Positions 52,307 through 61,818 of a stretch of 64,000 nucleotides of DNA are shown one piece after another. The position numbers were made by a program, and so were the translations under genes. The stretch comes from an uncultured Collinsella sp. (lineage in GTDB: Bacteria; Actinomycetota; Coriobacteriia; Coriobacteriales; Coriobacteriaceae), in assembly GCA_959018755.1 (NCBI GenBank), contig CAUEMA010000005.1:53471-117470 (forward strand). The letters run 5' to 3'. The notes below the pieces were generated by a model that had not been told where the DNA came from, searched no databases, and saw nothing but the letters and a program-made list of their open reading frames with translations. Numbering within the stretch: position 1 is the first letter of the stretch; the number at the start of each line of letters is the position of its first letter.

Positions 52307-53166
52307 TACTTGAGCACCCAATTATCGAAAGACAAACCATAGCTTGAATATTTATCGCAGAGGTCCTTGACCGTGCCGTCCTCGTAGAGCGCCTTGAGCG
52401 ACTCGGCTACAGCATCGGCCGACTTGGTGTCGCCCTTCTTAAAGCCAACGGCGTAGTGCTCGCTGGACAGCGGCTCATCAAGCTGCGTATAGGCATCGGG
52501 CTTGGCGGCAAGCTGATACTGGGCAATCGAAAGATCGCACGCCACGGCATCGACCGCGCCGCTCTCGAGCTGCATAAAGGCCGTGTTGTACTCGCCGATC
52601 GTGTCGAGCGTGGCAAACGTCGCTGCCAGATCCTTCTGGTCACCCTCAAGCACGTCCTGCGCAGCGGAATCAGTCTGGGTAATCACAGTCTTGCCGGCAA
52701 GATCGTCCCAGCCCTTGATGCCCGCATCCTTCTTTACCACCAGCACCTGCTCGTTGAGCATGTACGGCTCGGAGAACGTGTAGTCGTCCTCGCGACCCTC
52801 CATGGTAAAGCCGTTCCAGATGCAGTTGATGGCGCCCGAGTTGAGCAGCGTGTCTTTAGCGTCCCAGTCGATGGCCTCGTATTTGACCTCCCAGCCCTGC
52901 TTATCGGCAACGGCCTTGGCAAGGTCAAGGTCAAAGCCCGTGTACTCGCCGTCATCGCCTACAAAGCCGTACGGAGGATAGGACTTGTCAAAGCCCACCA
53001 CGAGCTTGTTGGACTCCGCAGCGCCCTTCACATCTTTGGCCGCGGCAGAGCCAGCAGCGGAACCCTTACCGGCGCCGCCGCCGCAGCCGACAAGACCAAG
53101 GCCAAGCACCGTGGCAAACGAGCCGGCTAGACCAACAAACTGACGACGAGACATATCGGTATTCAT
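52306..53166 (-). CDS. Amino-acid ABC transporter substrate-binding lipoprotein (Tat-type signal)
   Basis: 286 residues, SBP family 3. The N-terminus has MSRRQFVGLAG, a twin-arginine motif, followed by the lipobox LVGCGG, so it is probably exported by Tat and lipidated at the cysteine near residue 28. The mature part starts with a Gly/Ala/Ser linker. Ligand-binding signatures are VGFDKSYPPYGF (~57-68) and GFDLDLAKAVA (~76-86), with the closing domain DTIGEYNTAF. AAGGGGGAA precedes the ATG at 53166. First gene of a three-gene operon. A near-palindromic box lies 21 bp before the start codon, shared with ilvE. Confidence 0.93.
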   Translation of the reverse strand: MNTDMSRRQFVGLAGSFATVLGLGLVGCGGGAGKGSAAGSAAAKDVKGAAESNKLVVGFDKSYPPYGFVGDDGEYTGFDLDLAKAVADKQGWEVKYEAIDWDAKDTLLNSGAINCIWNGFTMEGREDDYTFSEPYMLNEQVLVVKKDAGIKGWDDLAGKTVITQTDSAAQDVLEGDQKDLAATFATLDTIGEYNTAFMQLESGAVDAVACDLSIAQYQLAAKPDAYTQLDEPLSSEHYAVGFKKGDTKSADAVAESLKALYEDGTVKDLCDKYSSYGLSFDNWVLK

Positions 53167-53186
53167 GGTATTCCCCCTTGGTGGCA

Positions 53187-53202
53187 CTTTAGTTAAGTAA
53201 AG
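53187..53202 (-). promoter_or_regulatory. Near-palindromic box upstream of the amino-acid ABC operon
   Basis: CTTTAGTTAAGTAAAG, flanked by CA and TG to extend the dyad to 20 bp. It matches the ilvE upstream box at 14 of 16 positions. The position just before the start codon suggests repression. Confidence 0.5.
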
Positions 53203-53258
53203 TGAGTCTTGTAACGTTCAGAATCATACACTTTACCTTGATAGAGTACAAGGCGAGT

Positions 53259-53397
53259 TTGCCCGCCGCGTGAGGGGTGTGGGGGTTAAGTTTCCTGCTC
53301 TACAGTCCTGCTCACGACGGAGGCCACATTAAGTGGCCTCCTGTTCGTGCGGAACTCGCGATAAACTTAACCCCCACACCCCTCACGCGGCGGGCAA
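53259..53397 (+). repeat. Long-armed hairpin element, copy C
   Basis: Perfect 35-bp arms (53259-53293 and 53363-53397) enclose a 69-nt core at 53294-53362. The core matches copies A and B closely. The apical stem reads GGAGGCCAC / GTGGCCTCC where A and B have GAAGGCCAC / GTGGCCTTC, a paired base change. It lies between the divergent transporter operon and the RlmCD-like gene. Confidence 0.9.
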
Positions 53398-53504
53398 CCG
53401 TCGTTGGGCTTATCACTAACACGAATAAACCGCTTGTATATCGTCTGCTGGCTTGGCACGGTACAATACTTGCAACTTTAATTCATGAATTAGTGGAGTT
53501 ATTG

Positions 53505-54953
53505 ATGGCAGAATCTCGTGCGGAGCGTAAGGCTCGTCGTGCTTTGATCGAGGCGGCTGAGGGGTCGAAGGAGGAGAAATCTTCTACGAAATCCAAGTCT
53601 TCTAAAGCTGCAAAAAGCAAATTGACCAAGAGCAGGGCTAAGACCAAGCGTTCTGACTCTCGTCGAGGCGGGGACAAGGCGTCTCAGACTCGTTCCAAGC
53701 GCTCGCATAATAACTCGGTTCCGTCTGCGCGTAAGGCTGTGGATCCCAAGTCTCCCTGTTCCATCATGAGAGCTTGCGGCGGGTGCACGGCGCTCAATCG
53801 TCCTTATAAGAAGCAGCTGGCGGCCAAGCAGGCTGCTATGGAGGAGCTTTTTGCTGCTCTTTGCGAGCGCGAGGGTATTAGCGTCGACCCCATTCGCGGT
53901 ATGGGCATCACCCTGGGCGACCCGGGTAAATATCCTGCGCCGCGCGGGTTTCGCCATAAGGCCGCCACTCCCTTTGCCCCCGGTAAAGAGGGCGCTGTCC
54001 GCTGCGGCTTTTTTGAACGTGGCACGCACAGAATCGTTGCTGTTCCCGAATGTCCCGTCGAGGCGCCGGGTGCCCGTCAGATTCTCAACGGCATCGCGCG
54101 TGAGGCTGAGCGCCTGCGCATTCCCGCCTTTAACGAGGACAAGCATCTGGGCTTGCTTCGCTATGCCGTCGTTCGCTGCGGCTGGCGCACCGACCAAATC
54201 ATGGTCACCCTCGTGACCGCCCAGCGCGACCTGCCGCATGCACAGGATTTCTTTGAGGCCGTCGCCGCACTCGATCCGCGCATCGTCACCGTCGCCCAAA
54301 ACATCAACGGACGCACCGGCAACGCCATCCTCGGCGAGGAAACCCGCATTGTATATGGCGCCGAGTGCATGCGCGACCAGCTGCTCGGTTGCGAATTCGA
54401 TATCTCCCCCACCGCGTTCTATCAGACCAATCCGCAGCAGACCGAGCTGCTCTATCAGCTCGCTATCGACGGCATGGATCTGCACCAGGGCGATGTGCTT
54501 ATGGATGCTTACTGCGGCAGCGGCACCATCGGTCTTTGCGCAGCTAAAGATGCCCAGAACAAGGGGGTCGGCATCATGCTGCTCGGTGTGGAGCGCAACC
54601 CGGCGGGCATTGCCGACGCACGCCGCAATGCCGAGCTCAACGGTCTTACCCGCAGCGCCTGGTTTATGGCCGACGACGCCACCGATTACATCCTAGATGC
54701 CGCCGACAACAACGAGCGGATCGATGTCCTTTCCATCGACCCGCCGCGTGCCGGCTCCACCCCCGAGTTCCTCGAAGCTGCCTGCGCACTTAAGCCGCGC
54801 CGCATCACCTATATCAGCTGCAACCCCGTGACTCAAGAGCGCGACCTGCATCAGCTCCTCGACGGAGGCTATCGCCTGCTCAAGATCACGCCCGTCGACA
54901 TGTTCCCTCACACCGACCACACCGAAACCGTAGCGGTCCTCGAACGCCGCTAA
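53505..54953 (+). CDS. 23S rRNA (uracil-5-)-methyltransferase, RlmCD/RumA family
   Basis: 482 residues. A very basic Lys/Arg/Ser-rich N-terminal extension (~1-80) precedes the enzyme. Cysteines in CSIMRACGGC (~85-95) are positioned for a 4Fe-4S cluster as in RumA. The SAM domain has DAYCGSGTIGL (~340) and SIDPPRAGS (~410), and the catalytic cysteine is in YISCNPVTQ (~442). The family makes m5U at 23S positions 747 and/or 1939 or tRNA T54; the particular target is not decidable. No TRAM domain is evident. GGAG precedes the ATG at 53505; the frame upstream runs through a repeat element. Confidence 0.9.
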   Translation: MAESRAERKARRALIEAAEGSKEEKSSTKSKSSKAAKSKLTKSRAKTKRSDSRRGGDKASQTRSKRSHNNSVPSARKAVDPKSPCSIMRACGGCTALNRPYKKQLAAKQAAMEELFAALCEREGISVDPIRGMGITLGDPGKYPAPRGFRHKAATPFAPGKEGAVRCGFFERGTHRIVAVPECPVEAPGARQILNGIAREAERLRIPAFNEDKHLGLLRYAVVRCGWRTDQIMVTLVTAQRDLPHAQDFFEAVAALDPRIVTVAQNINGRTGNAILGEETRIVYGAECMRDQLLGCEFDISPTAFYQTNPQQTELLYQLAIDGMDLHQGDVLMDAYCGSGTIGLCAAKDAQNKGVGIMLLGVERNPAGIADARRNAELNGLTRSAWFMADDATDYILDAADNNERIDVLSIDPPRAGSTPEFLEAACALKPRRITYISCNPVTQERDLHQLLDGGYRLLKITPVDMFPHTDHTETVAVLERR

Positions 54954-55031
54954 CCAACCTCAGTATATTTTTGGGACAAGAAAGGGGGCGACTCGCCTGG
55001 GCCGACCCCTTCGCTTGGTTTATAGACTCCG

Positions 55032-55853
55032 CTACATCCCATTGCGCAGATCGCACACGCCGGCTGCCGCCATCTCGCGCAGCAGCGTCTCGCGGTCGCG
55101 CGTCACGATCAAATCCAGCGGGAAGTGAATCTCGTCGAGCATCTTGCGCGCGTGATCGAGCTTGCCAATGGCCATGCCAATGTGGGCATCGGTCGAGACG
55201 CCAATGCCCACGCCCAGCTCGGCGCAGCGCTCGGCGATCTTGCGGCATACGGCCCAATGCTCAGTGTCGACACCGTGTTCAAGACTATGGTTGTTGATCT
55301 CGATAATCTTGTGCTTGGCCTTAGCTGCCAACAGTACCTCGTCGATATCGAACGGCACGCCCGAACGCCCCGTGTGGCCCAGCATGAACACCTTGGGGTG
55401 CTCCAGGGCATTGATATACATCTCGGTCGTCTGGGCCAGCGTCGCGCCCTCAGCAATCTGCGGATTATGCACGCTTGCAACCAAATAATCCAAATTACGC
55501 GTAACCAAATCGAACAGTGAATGCTGACGGCTATACGAATCGCCGGCAATATCGAGCGTGACAGGAGTGTCCTCGCCAAACAGGCTTCCGTCCAGCGAAA
55601 CGATATCGGCCTCGGCGCCGCGAAGTACCAGCACGCCGCTCCAAATGCGCGGCCAGATATCCTGGTTAATAAAGAACTGGAAACTGCGCAGGTCATTGGG
55701 GCAAGGCGTAACCATAGAGCTCAAATGGTCGGCAGATCCGAGTACCTGCAGACCACGCTCTGCCGCCCAGTACACATTCTCCTCAATGGTCGAATATGCA
55801 TGAGCAGAGAACATCGTATGGGTATGAATGTCACAAGAAAGCAGGTAGGGCAT
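55032..55853 (-). CDS. PHP-domain phosphatase (YcdX-like)
   Basis: 273 residues. The PHP metal-binding motifs are DIHTHTMFSAHAYST near residue 8, GSADHLS near 40, EADIVS near 82, and HNPQI plus STDAHIG later (~245), consistent with a trinuclear zinc site. YcdX-type proteins hydrolyse small phosphorylated substrates. AGGAGACCTG gives a strong ribosome site before the ATG. Transcribed in the same direction as the aminotransferase at 56019, 165 bp downstream of it; co-transcription is possible but not shown. Confidence 0.87.
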   Translation of the reverse strand: MPYLLSCDIHTHTMFSAHAYSTIEENVYWAAERGLQVLGSADHLSSMVTPCPNDLRSFQFFINQDIWPRIWSGVLVLRGAEADIVSLDGSLFGEDTPVTLDIAGDSYSRQHSLFDLVTRNLDYLVASVHNPQIAEGATLAQTTEMYINALEHPKVFMLGHTGRSGVPFDIDEVLLAAKAKHKIIEINNHSLEHGVDTEHWAVCRKIAERCAELGVGIGVSTDAHIGMAIGKLDHARKMLDEIHFPLDLIVTRDRETLLREMAAAGVCDLRNGM

Positions 55854-56018
55854 CAGGTCTCCTTATCTGGCACGGCCGTCGCTTATATTCATTGTACGCA
55901 TAGCCTTCGATAGTCGTAAAACCACTCCATCCCAAAGACACAACGTCCATGACAACGGGGTCCGGCTTAACACCAAACCCCGTTTCACGTAAAACATTGT
56001 AGGCAGAGCGCTTTACTT

Positions 56019-57203
56019 TTAACGATACTCGTCCGCCAACTGTTTCCAAGCGGGTAGCGAATTGATAATCGTCTCGTAACTCACGCAGTAGCCCAAGCGG
56101 AACCAGCCCGGCATACCAAAGCTGTCCGAGGGAACCGCAAGCAACTCATACTTCTTTGCGCGCTCGCAAAACGCATTCGCATCGGGCTCCAACGCTTTCA
56201 CCCATAGGTAGAACGCGCCATCCGGCTTAACATACGTGTAGCCATACTCCGCTAGTGCGTCGGTAAGCGCGGTGCGGTTGCGTGCATAGGCCTCAACGTC
56301 ACTCGGCTCATCGATGCAGTCGATAATTACGCGCTGAAAGAGCGCCGGCGCGCACACGAAGCCCAGCGTACGGGCGGCACCGGCAACGGCGGGCATTAGA
56401 CGATCTGCCTGCGGATTGGTGTTGGGAACCAAGATCCACCCCACGCGCTCACCCGGCAGCGACAGCGACTTGGAATACGAGTAGCACACGATGGTGTGCT
56501 CGTAGATCGAGGGCACCCAAGGCACCTCGGCACCGTACACGATCTCGCGGTACGGCTCATCCGAGATGAGCATAATCGGATTCTCGGGATCGCGCTGAGC
56601 GTTGGCCTCGCGCAGAACATTGGCCAGTCGCGTCAGCGTGTCGCGCGTATATACGGCACCGGTCGGGTTGTTGGGCGAGTCGATAATGACGGCTGCCGTC
56701 TTGTCGGTGATCGCCTTGAATACGTTATCCACGCTCAGCTGGAATGTGTCCTCGTTGGCAAGCGCCTCGACACACGTGCAGCCGGCCTTCTCAATCCAAA
56801 CGCGATACTCCGGAAAGTACGGGGCGATAACAATAACCTCGTCGCCCGGATTCGTAACGGCGTTGAGCGCGCAGGTGAGCGAAGCCGCGGCACCCACCGT
56901 CATAAAGACGTCTTTGCCCTCATAGCTCGTGCCAAAGCGGCGGTTGAGCGATTCGGCCACAGCGGCACGACATTGCGGCAGGCCCGGTGCGGGCGTGTAG
57001 CCGTGCAGCTGGTCGCTCGGCAGCTCCAGGGCCTTCTTAATGGACTCCGCCACAGCAGCGGGTGCCGGAACGCTCGGATTGCCCAGCGAAAAATCGAATA
57101 CGTTTTCCGCACCGATCTGCGCCTTGCGCTCAAGGCCATAGCTAAAAATCTCACGGATGATGGAGCTTTCCGCACCGCGAGCATACATAGTTTCGTTGAT
57201 CAT
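56019..57203 (-). CDS. Class I/II pyridoxal-phosphate aminotransferase
   Basis: 394 residues, fold type I. The catalytic lysine is in CYSYSKSLSLPGERVGW (~245); SPNNPTGAVY (~180) and the conserved arginine in FRLGYC near the C-terminus are present. The family includes aspartate- and aromatic-type aminotransferases. GAAAGGGG precedes the ATG at 57203; the frame extending to 57302 passes through a repeat hairpin. Substrate specificity cannot be assigned. Confidence 0.9.
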   Translation of the reverse strand: MINETMYARGAESSIIREIFSYGLERKAQIGAENVFDFSLGNPSVPAPAAVAESIKKALELPSDQLHGYTPAPGLPQCRAAVAESLNRRFGTSYEGKDVFMTVGAAASLTCALNAVTNPGDEVIVIAPYFPEYRVWIEKAGCTCVEALANEDTFQLSVDNVFKAITDKTAAVIIDSPNNPTGAVYTRDTLTRLANVLREANAQRDPENPIMLISDEPYREIVYGAEVPWVPSIYEHTIVCYSYSKSLSLPGERVGWILVPNTNPQADRLMPAVAGAARTLGFVCAPALFQRVIIDCIDEPSDVEAYARNRTALTDALAEYGYTYVKPDGAFYLWVKALEPDANAFCERAKKYELLAVPSDSFGMPGWFRLGYCVSYETIINSLPAWKQLADEYR

Positions 57204-57263
57204 CTGTTCCCCTTTCGCATAGGCGCTATTGTACGCTTTAGCCGAGCAAAGTGCCGCAGCAAT

Positions 57264-57323
57264 GTTGATTGGGGACAGACTTAAATGCGTGAAAACGCTC
57301 ATTTAAGTCTGTCCCCAATCAAC
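57264..57323. repeat. GGGGACAG-type hairpin with 24-bp perfect arms
   Basis: Arms at 57264-57287 and 57300-57323 are perfectly complementary, beginning GTTGATTGGGGACAG, with a 12-nt loop. It lies between the aminotransferase start and the ftsH terminator. Confidence 0.85.
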
Positions 57324-57348
57324 AGACGGCCCCATATCGCTCAAAAGA

Positions 57349-57380
57349 AAAAGCCTCCGCAGGTTTCCCCGCGGAGGCTT
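57349..57380 (-). terminator. Rho-independent terminator of ftsH
   Basis: AAAGCCTCCGC / GCGGAGGCTTT stem with a 10-nt loop, followed on the minus strand by TTCTTTTG, 13 nt past the stop. Confidence 0.9.
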
Positions 57381-57392
57381 TCGCCACAAAGA

Positions 57393-59534
57393 CTATTTGT
57401 CGGCGTCGGTGTCGGCATCGGCATCGACGACGGCATGGTCATCGTCAGCATTATCGGATGCGGCTTCGGCATCCTCCTGCATGGCCGCCTGCGCAAAGGC
57501 CGCGGCATCAGCCGCCAGCTCCTCCTCGCTCATACGAGGCGCGCGCTTCTTGGTCGGCATGCCGGCCGCCTTGGCATTGCGCTCCTCCTTGGCCGCCAGG
57601 ATATCGCCCTCGCGCTCAAGGTAGGCATTCCACTCGTTGTCGAGCAGGGCGTTCACGGCGTCGCCTTCGACGGTCTCGCGCTCAAGCAGCACCTTCGCCA
57701 TCAGATCGAGCTGATCGCGACGGGCGTCCAGGATCTCGACCGCACGACGATGGGCTTCGCGCATGATGCGCTGAACCTCGATATCGATGCGGCGTGCCGT
57801 CTCCTCGGAGTAATCCTGGTGATCGGCGTAATCGCGACCAAGGAACACCTGATGCTGCGCCTCGCCAAACACTTGCGTGCCCAGCTCCTCGCTCATGCCC
57901 AGACGCGTAACCATCTCGCGCGCCATCTTGGTCGCACGCTCCAGGTCGTTGCTCGCGCCCGACGTGATGTCATCGCACATGAGCTCCTCGGCAACGCGAC
58001 CGCCCAAGAACACGGCGAGCTCGTCGAGCATCTCGTTCTTGGTCTTGAGGAAGTGGTCCTCCTGCGGAAGCTGCAGCGTGTAGCCCAGGGCCTGACCGCG
58101 GCTGACGATCGAGATCTTATGAACCGGATCGGAGTGCTCCAGGATGTGGCCCACCAAAGCGTGACCGCTCTCGTGGTAGGCAATCGTGGTGCGCTCGGCC
58201 TCGGTCATCACGCGACCCTTGCGTTGCGGTCCGGCAATCACGCGCTCCATCGACTCCTCGACCTCGTCCATCGAGATCACGGAACGATGACGGCGAGCGG
58301 CCAGCAGCGCAGACTCGTTGAGCAGGTTCGCCAAATCGGCACCAGTAAAGCCAACGGTCATCTGGGCGAGCTTCTCAAACTTAACGTCCTCGTCCATCGG
58401 CTTGTTCTCGGCATGCACGCGCAAGATCTGCTCGCGGCCCTTCACATCCGGACGGTCGACCGTAATCTGACGATCAAAACGGCCGGGACGCAGCAATGCC
58501 GGATCCAGGATGTCAGGACGGTTGGTCGCAGCGATCAGGATGACCGACTCGCTTTCCTCAAAGCCGTCCATCTCGACCAGCAGCTGGTTGAGCGTCTGCT
58601 CGGGCTCGTCGTGACCGCCGCCCAAGCCAGCTCCGCGCTGACGTCCCACGGCATCGATCTCATCGATGAAGATGATCGACGGGGCCTGGGACTTGGCCTC
58701 CTTAAAGAGGTCACGCACGCGGCTGGCACCGACACCTACGAACATCTCGACAAAGTCGGAACCCGAGATACTAAAGAACGGCACGCCCGCCTCGCCGGCA
58801 ACGGCCTTGGCCAGCAGCGTTTTACCGGTGCCCGGAGGGCCAACCAGCAACACGCCACGCGGGATCTTGGCGCCCAGCTTGCGATAGCGATCCGGATCGC
58901 TCAAAAAGTCACGGATCTCCTCGAGCTCCTCGACTGCCTCGTCCACGCCGGCAACGTCTTCAAACTTGACCTTGGGGCGTGTGGCCTCGTTGGTCTTGGC
59001 GTTGGTCTTGCCAAACTGCATGTTCCTGTTGTTGGCGCCCATCATCTGGCGCATAAAGTAGAACATGATGGCGATAAGGGCGATCGTCGGAAGCACACTC
59101 ATCGCCAGGTCGCCCCAAAAATCGGGATCGTTGGTGTTGACGATGTACTTGGTATCGGGGTGCTCCGCCATAAGCTCGGCAAGCGAATCGGAGCCGACAT
59201 AGGTCGAGGAGAAGCTCTTGAGCTCGCTCGTATCGCCCTTGTCCTTCTTCGTCTTCCAGTAATGACCCGTCACGCTTCCGTCTTGAACCGTATAGGTCAG
59301 ATCTTCGACGCGATCCTGCTTGATGGCACTCACCATCTCGCTCGTCGCGAGCTTAACGGTATTGCTGGAATTGGCAAAGCCGGAGCCCATGTTAAAGAAG
59401 GCGTAGCCCAGGAGCGCGCAAGCCAAAATAAAATACAGCCAGCCCGTACGCGTGGGCTTCTTGCCTCCGGGCACCCCCGGGATCTTAGGCTCCCGGGGAG
59501 TCTGGGAATTGTTATCGTTACGGTCGTCGGGCAT
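57393..59534 (-). CDS. ftsH: ATP-dependent zinc metalloprotease FtsH
   Basis: 713 residues, a membrane-anchored AAA+ protease that degrades membrane and regulatory proteins. A cytoplasmic N-terminus precedes two membrane segments (~33-50 and ~148-165) bracketing an extracytoplasmic domain. AAA motifs: Walker A GPPGTGKTLLAKA (~230), Walker B IIFIDEIDAVG (~290), SRH region (~345). The zinc site HESGH is near 455. A ~70-residue acidic Ala/Asp-rich tail ends the protein. Last gene of tilS-hpt-ftsH, one nucleotide after hpt. Confidence 0.97.
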   Translation of the reverse strand: MPDDRNDNNSQTPREPKIPGVPGGKKPTRTGWLYFILACALLGYAFFNMGSGFANSSNTVKLATSEMVSAIKQDRVEDLTYTVQDGSVTGHYWKTKKDKGDTSELKSFSSTYVGSDSLAELMAEHPDTKYIVNTNDPDFWGDLAMSVLPTIALIAIMFYFMRQMMGANNRNMQFGKTNAKTNEATRPKVKFEDVAGVDEAVEELEEIRDFLSDPDRYRKLGAKIPRGVLLVGPPGTGKTLLAKAVAGEAGVPFFSISGSDFVEMFVGVGASRVRDLFKEAKSQAPSIIFIDEIDAVGRQRGAGLGGGHDEPEQTLNQLLVEMDGFEESESVILIAATNRPDILDPALLRPGRFDRQITVDRPDVKGREQILRVHAENKPMDEDVKFEKLAQMTVGFTGADLANLLNESALLAARRHRSVISMDEVEESMERVIAGPQRKGRVMTEAERTTIAYHESGHALVGHILEHSDPVHKISIVSRGQALGYTLQLPQEDHFLKTKNEMLDELAVFLGGRVAEELMCDDITSGASNDLERATKMAREMVTRLGMSEELGTQVFGEAQHQVFLGRDYADHQDYSEETARRIDIEVQRIMREAHRRAVEILDARRDQLDLMAKVLLERETVEGDAVNALLDNEWNAYLEREGDILAAKEERNAKAAGMPTKKRAPRMSEEELAADAAAFAQAAMQEDAEAASDNADDDHAVVDADADTDADK

Positions 59535-59535
59535 C

Positions 59536-60084
59536 TTACGAATAAACCTCCGGTTTCAAAATGCCCAGATACGGAAGGTTACGATAGCGCTCGGCATAGT
59601 CGAGGCCGTAGCCCACCACAAAGGCATCGGGGCAATGGGTTCCAACATACTTGGGCGTGATGGCCGAGGTACGGTCCTCAACGTCCTTCCACAGGAAGGC
59701 GGCGACCTCCAGAGAAGCGGGCTTGCGGCTCTCGAGGTTCTTCATCAGATACTTGAGCGTCAGGCCCGAGTCCAGAATGTCCTCAACGATCAGCACGTCG
59801 CGACCGCGGATGTCGATATCCAGATCCTTAATGATACGCACGATACCCGAGGACTTCACACCGTCGCCATAGCTCGAAACAGCCATGAAATCGATGTTGG
59901 TCGGCAGCTCGATCTTGCGCATCAGGTCGCCCATAAAGACCACGGCACCGCGCAGGACCGCAATCAGCACCAGATCCTTACCCGCGTAGTCGCGCGTAAT
60001 CTCCTCGCCCAGGCGAGAGACGATACCGTCGATATCCTCCTGCGTGAACAGAACCTTCTCGATATCCGGATGTTGAGAAGCCAT
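59536..60084 (-). CDS. hpt: Hypoxanthine phosphoribosyltransferase
   Basis: 182 residues, purine salvage: hypoxanthine or guanine plus PRPP gives IMP or GMP. The PRPP-binding loop is VLIVEDILDSGLTL (~100-113), with the flexible loop SSYGDG (~70). C-terminal DFVVGYGLDYAERYRNLPY-type segment (AFVVGYGLDYAE) is canonical. AAAGGG precedes the ATG. Sits in the conserved bacterial order tilS-hpt-ftsH, with a 1-nt gap before ftsH. Confidence 0.96.
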   Translation of the reverse strand: MASQHPDIEKVLFTQEDIDGIVSRLGEEITRDYAGKDLVLIAVLRGAVVFMGDLMRKIELPTNIDFMAVSSYGDGVKSSGIVRIIKDLDIDIRGRDVLIVEDILDSGLTLKYLMKNLESRKPASLEVAAFLWKDVEDRTSAITPKYVGTHCPDAFVVGYGLDYAERYRNLPYLGILKPEVYS

Positions 60085-60231
60085 GACAACCCTTTCTTGT
60101 GCTTATCGCCCACACACCGCCGTATGGACGCGAACTTCACATTCTAGCAGCGCACGGGGTAAATTTACCAGCCCGTGCGCCATCAGCGCGGGAATACCGT
60201 CAACGTCGCACAGAATAGCAGACGTGGGACG

Positions 60232-61770
60232 CTATTCCGCATCGACCACGCGGAGCAGATATGCCACGCGCGTTGCGGCCGTGCACTTAAAACGCTCGTC
60301 CGCGCGAACTCCGGCGACCCACACCACGGCACCTCCCGGCGCCGTCCTCACCATGGGCACGCCGGCGCGCTCGGAAACGGGAATGCGAGCCTCGCCTAGC
60401 AAGTCGGATACTTTCTTGCTTCGGCCACTCATCCCTAACGGGCACATCACGTCTCCCGGTGCGGGACCGTCCACCCACAGGCGCGCCAATCGCGCCTCGA
60501 CAGGGATCTCGCCACGCGAGCCCGCCAGGATCCGCTCACTATCGCTGTCGGCAAAACCCAAGGCAGCCGCGTCTACCAAAGCTGTCACTTCCCCGGCAGC
60601 CGCAAGCTCACGGGCGCGGCGCACGATATCGCATCCCAGCTCAACGGCCATCGGCTCTGTGACCAGCATACGTCCCCCGCCCAACGGCAAACGACCGGGT
60701 ACGGTAACCCAGTCCGCGACCAGGCCCTCGCGAGCCACCGGGGCCTTAAACGCCAGCATGCCAAACTCAACGCGCGCGTCAATTCCCGCCGGAAGCGTGA
60801 CCGAGCCGGCACCCTCGGCAACGCAGGAAAGGACTCGCTCAACATGCCGCATCTCGGGACGAGCGTCCGGATCGATGCGTTTGATCGCCAGTCGCACGAT
60901 GCGCCGCGCGATTACCACCTCGGCCGCAGCAAGGCGCCTGGCATCGAGCACCAGTGCGCCCGCTGCCTCTTTGCGCAAACAGCTTCGAAACGCCTGTGCC
61001 GACAGCTGGGATAGAAACGCATCTTCATCACCCAAGATCTCACAGGCGGCGCCAATCGTCTTGCAGACGCTCGCGTTGCGCTGCGCCACCACCGGCATCA
61101 CTCGATGGCGCACGTAGTTTCGCAGATACGAGATATCCTCATTGCTCTCGTCTTCACGCCACGGCTGACCATGTACCTGTAGATAGCCCACGAGCTCGCC
61201 GTGAGTTAGGTCGAGCAAGGGACGCACCACGATATTCCTCCGGCGAGGAATGCTCGATAGGCCAGCGGGCCCCGAACCCTTAATCGCGTTCATCAAAAAC
61301 GTTTCCGCGCGATCCGAAGACGTGTGCGCGGTGCAGATACGAGCCGCCGTTCGCGGTGCCCCCGTCTGGGCGCAGAGCTCGCGAACATACCTCCGCGCCG
61401 CGGCATAGCGCACCTCGCGGGCCGCGGCCTCAATATTGCCCGACTCCCCATCAAAATAAGCGTGCTCCACACACAGCGGTAAACCATATTGCGCGCAGAG
61501 CTCACGCACAAAGGCCTCGTCGCCATCGGACGCCTTGCCGCGCAGATGATGGTTTACATGCAGCACATGCAGGCGCTCGCGAGCAATGGGGGCGACACCG
61601 CGTCCGTCTTGGATATCCAGCTTTGATGTGCACGCCATAAGAAGCAGTGCCGTCGAGTCCGCGCCGCCTGATACCATGAGCACGACAGGAGCAGCCTGCT
61701 GCCTCGTCCGGGTCTCATCGACTGCCCCAGGCACGGCATGGTGTCCATAATGCTGAGATACCGTAGGCAT
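60232..61770 (-). CDS. tilS: tRNA(Ile)-lysidine synthase
   Basis: 512 residues. It attaches lysine to C34 of tRNA-Ile(CAU) using ATP. The N-type ATP pyrophosphatase PP-loop is MVSGGADSTALL (~32-43); HVNHHLRG (~70) and TAHTSSDRAETFLM (~148) are conserved. C-terminal TilS domains run from ~300, ending with a FKCTAATRVAYLL tail. A ~30-residue N-terminal extension precedes the fold. GAGGAGG gives a strong ribosome site. First gene of the tilS-hpt-ftsH set, divergent from the metallo-hydrolase gene. Confidence 0.94.
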   Translation of the reverse strand: MPTVSQHYGHHAVPGAVDETRTRQQAAPVVLMVSGGADSTALLLMACTSKLDIQDGRGVAPIARERLHVLHVNHHLRGKASDGDEAFVRELCAQYGLPLCVEHAYFDGESGNIEAAAREVRYAAARRYVRELCAQTGAPRTAARICTAHTSSDRAETFLMNAIKGSGPAGLSSIPRRRNIVVRPLLDLTHGELVGYLQVHGQPWREDESNEDISYLRNYVRHRVMPVVAQRNASVCKTIGAACEILGDEDAFLSQLSAQAFRSCLRKEAAGALVLDARRLAAAEVVIARRIVRLAIKRIDPDARPEMRHVERVLSCVAEGAGSVTLPAGIDARVEFGMLAFKAPVAREGLVADWVTVPGRLPLGGGRMLVTEPMAVELGCDIVRRARELAAAGEVTALVDAAALGFADSDSERILAGSRGEIPVEARLARLWVDGPAPGDVMCPLGMSGRSKKVSDLLGEARIPVSERAGVPMVRTAPGGAVVWVAGVRADERFKCTAATRVAYLLRVVDAE

Positions 61771-61818
61771 TTGCTTCCTCCTCTATTCGTCCGCACCCAT
61801 TGTATCCTTTGGAATCTT

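Noticed and set aside
57285..59660. A 791-codon plus-strand frame opposite ftsH, and similar long antisense frames at 15401-16621 and 20256-22406
   Set aside because: Same GC-driven shadow-frame effect; composition and lack of motifs show no coding character.
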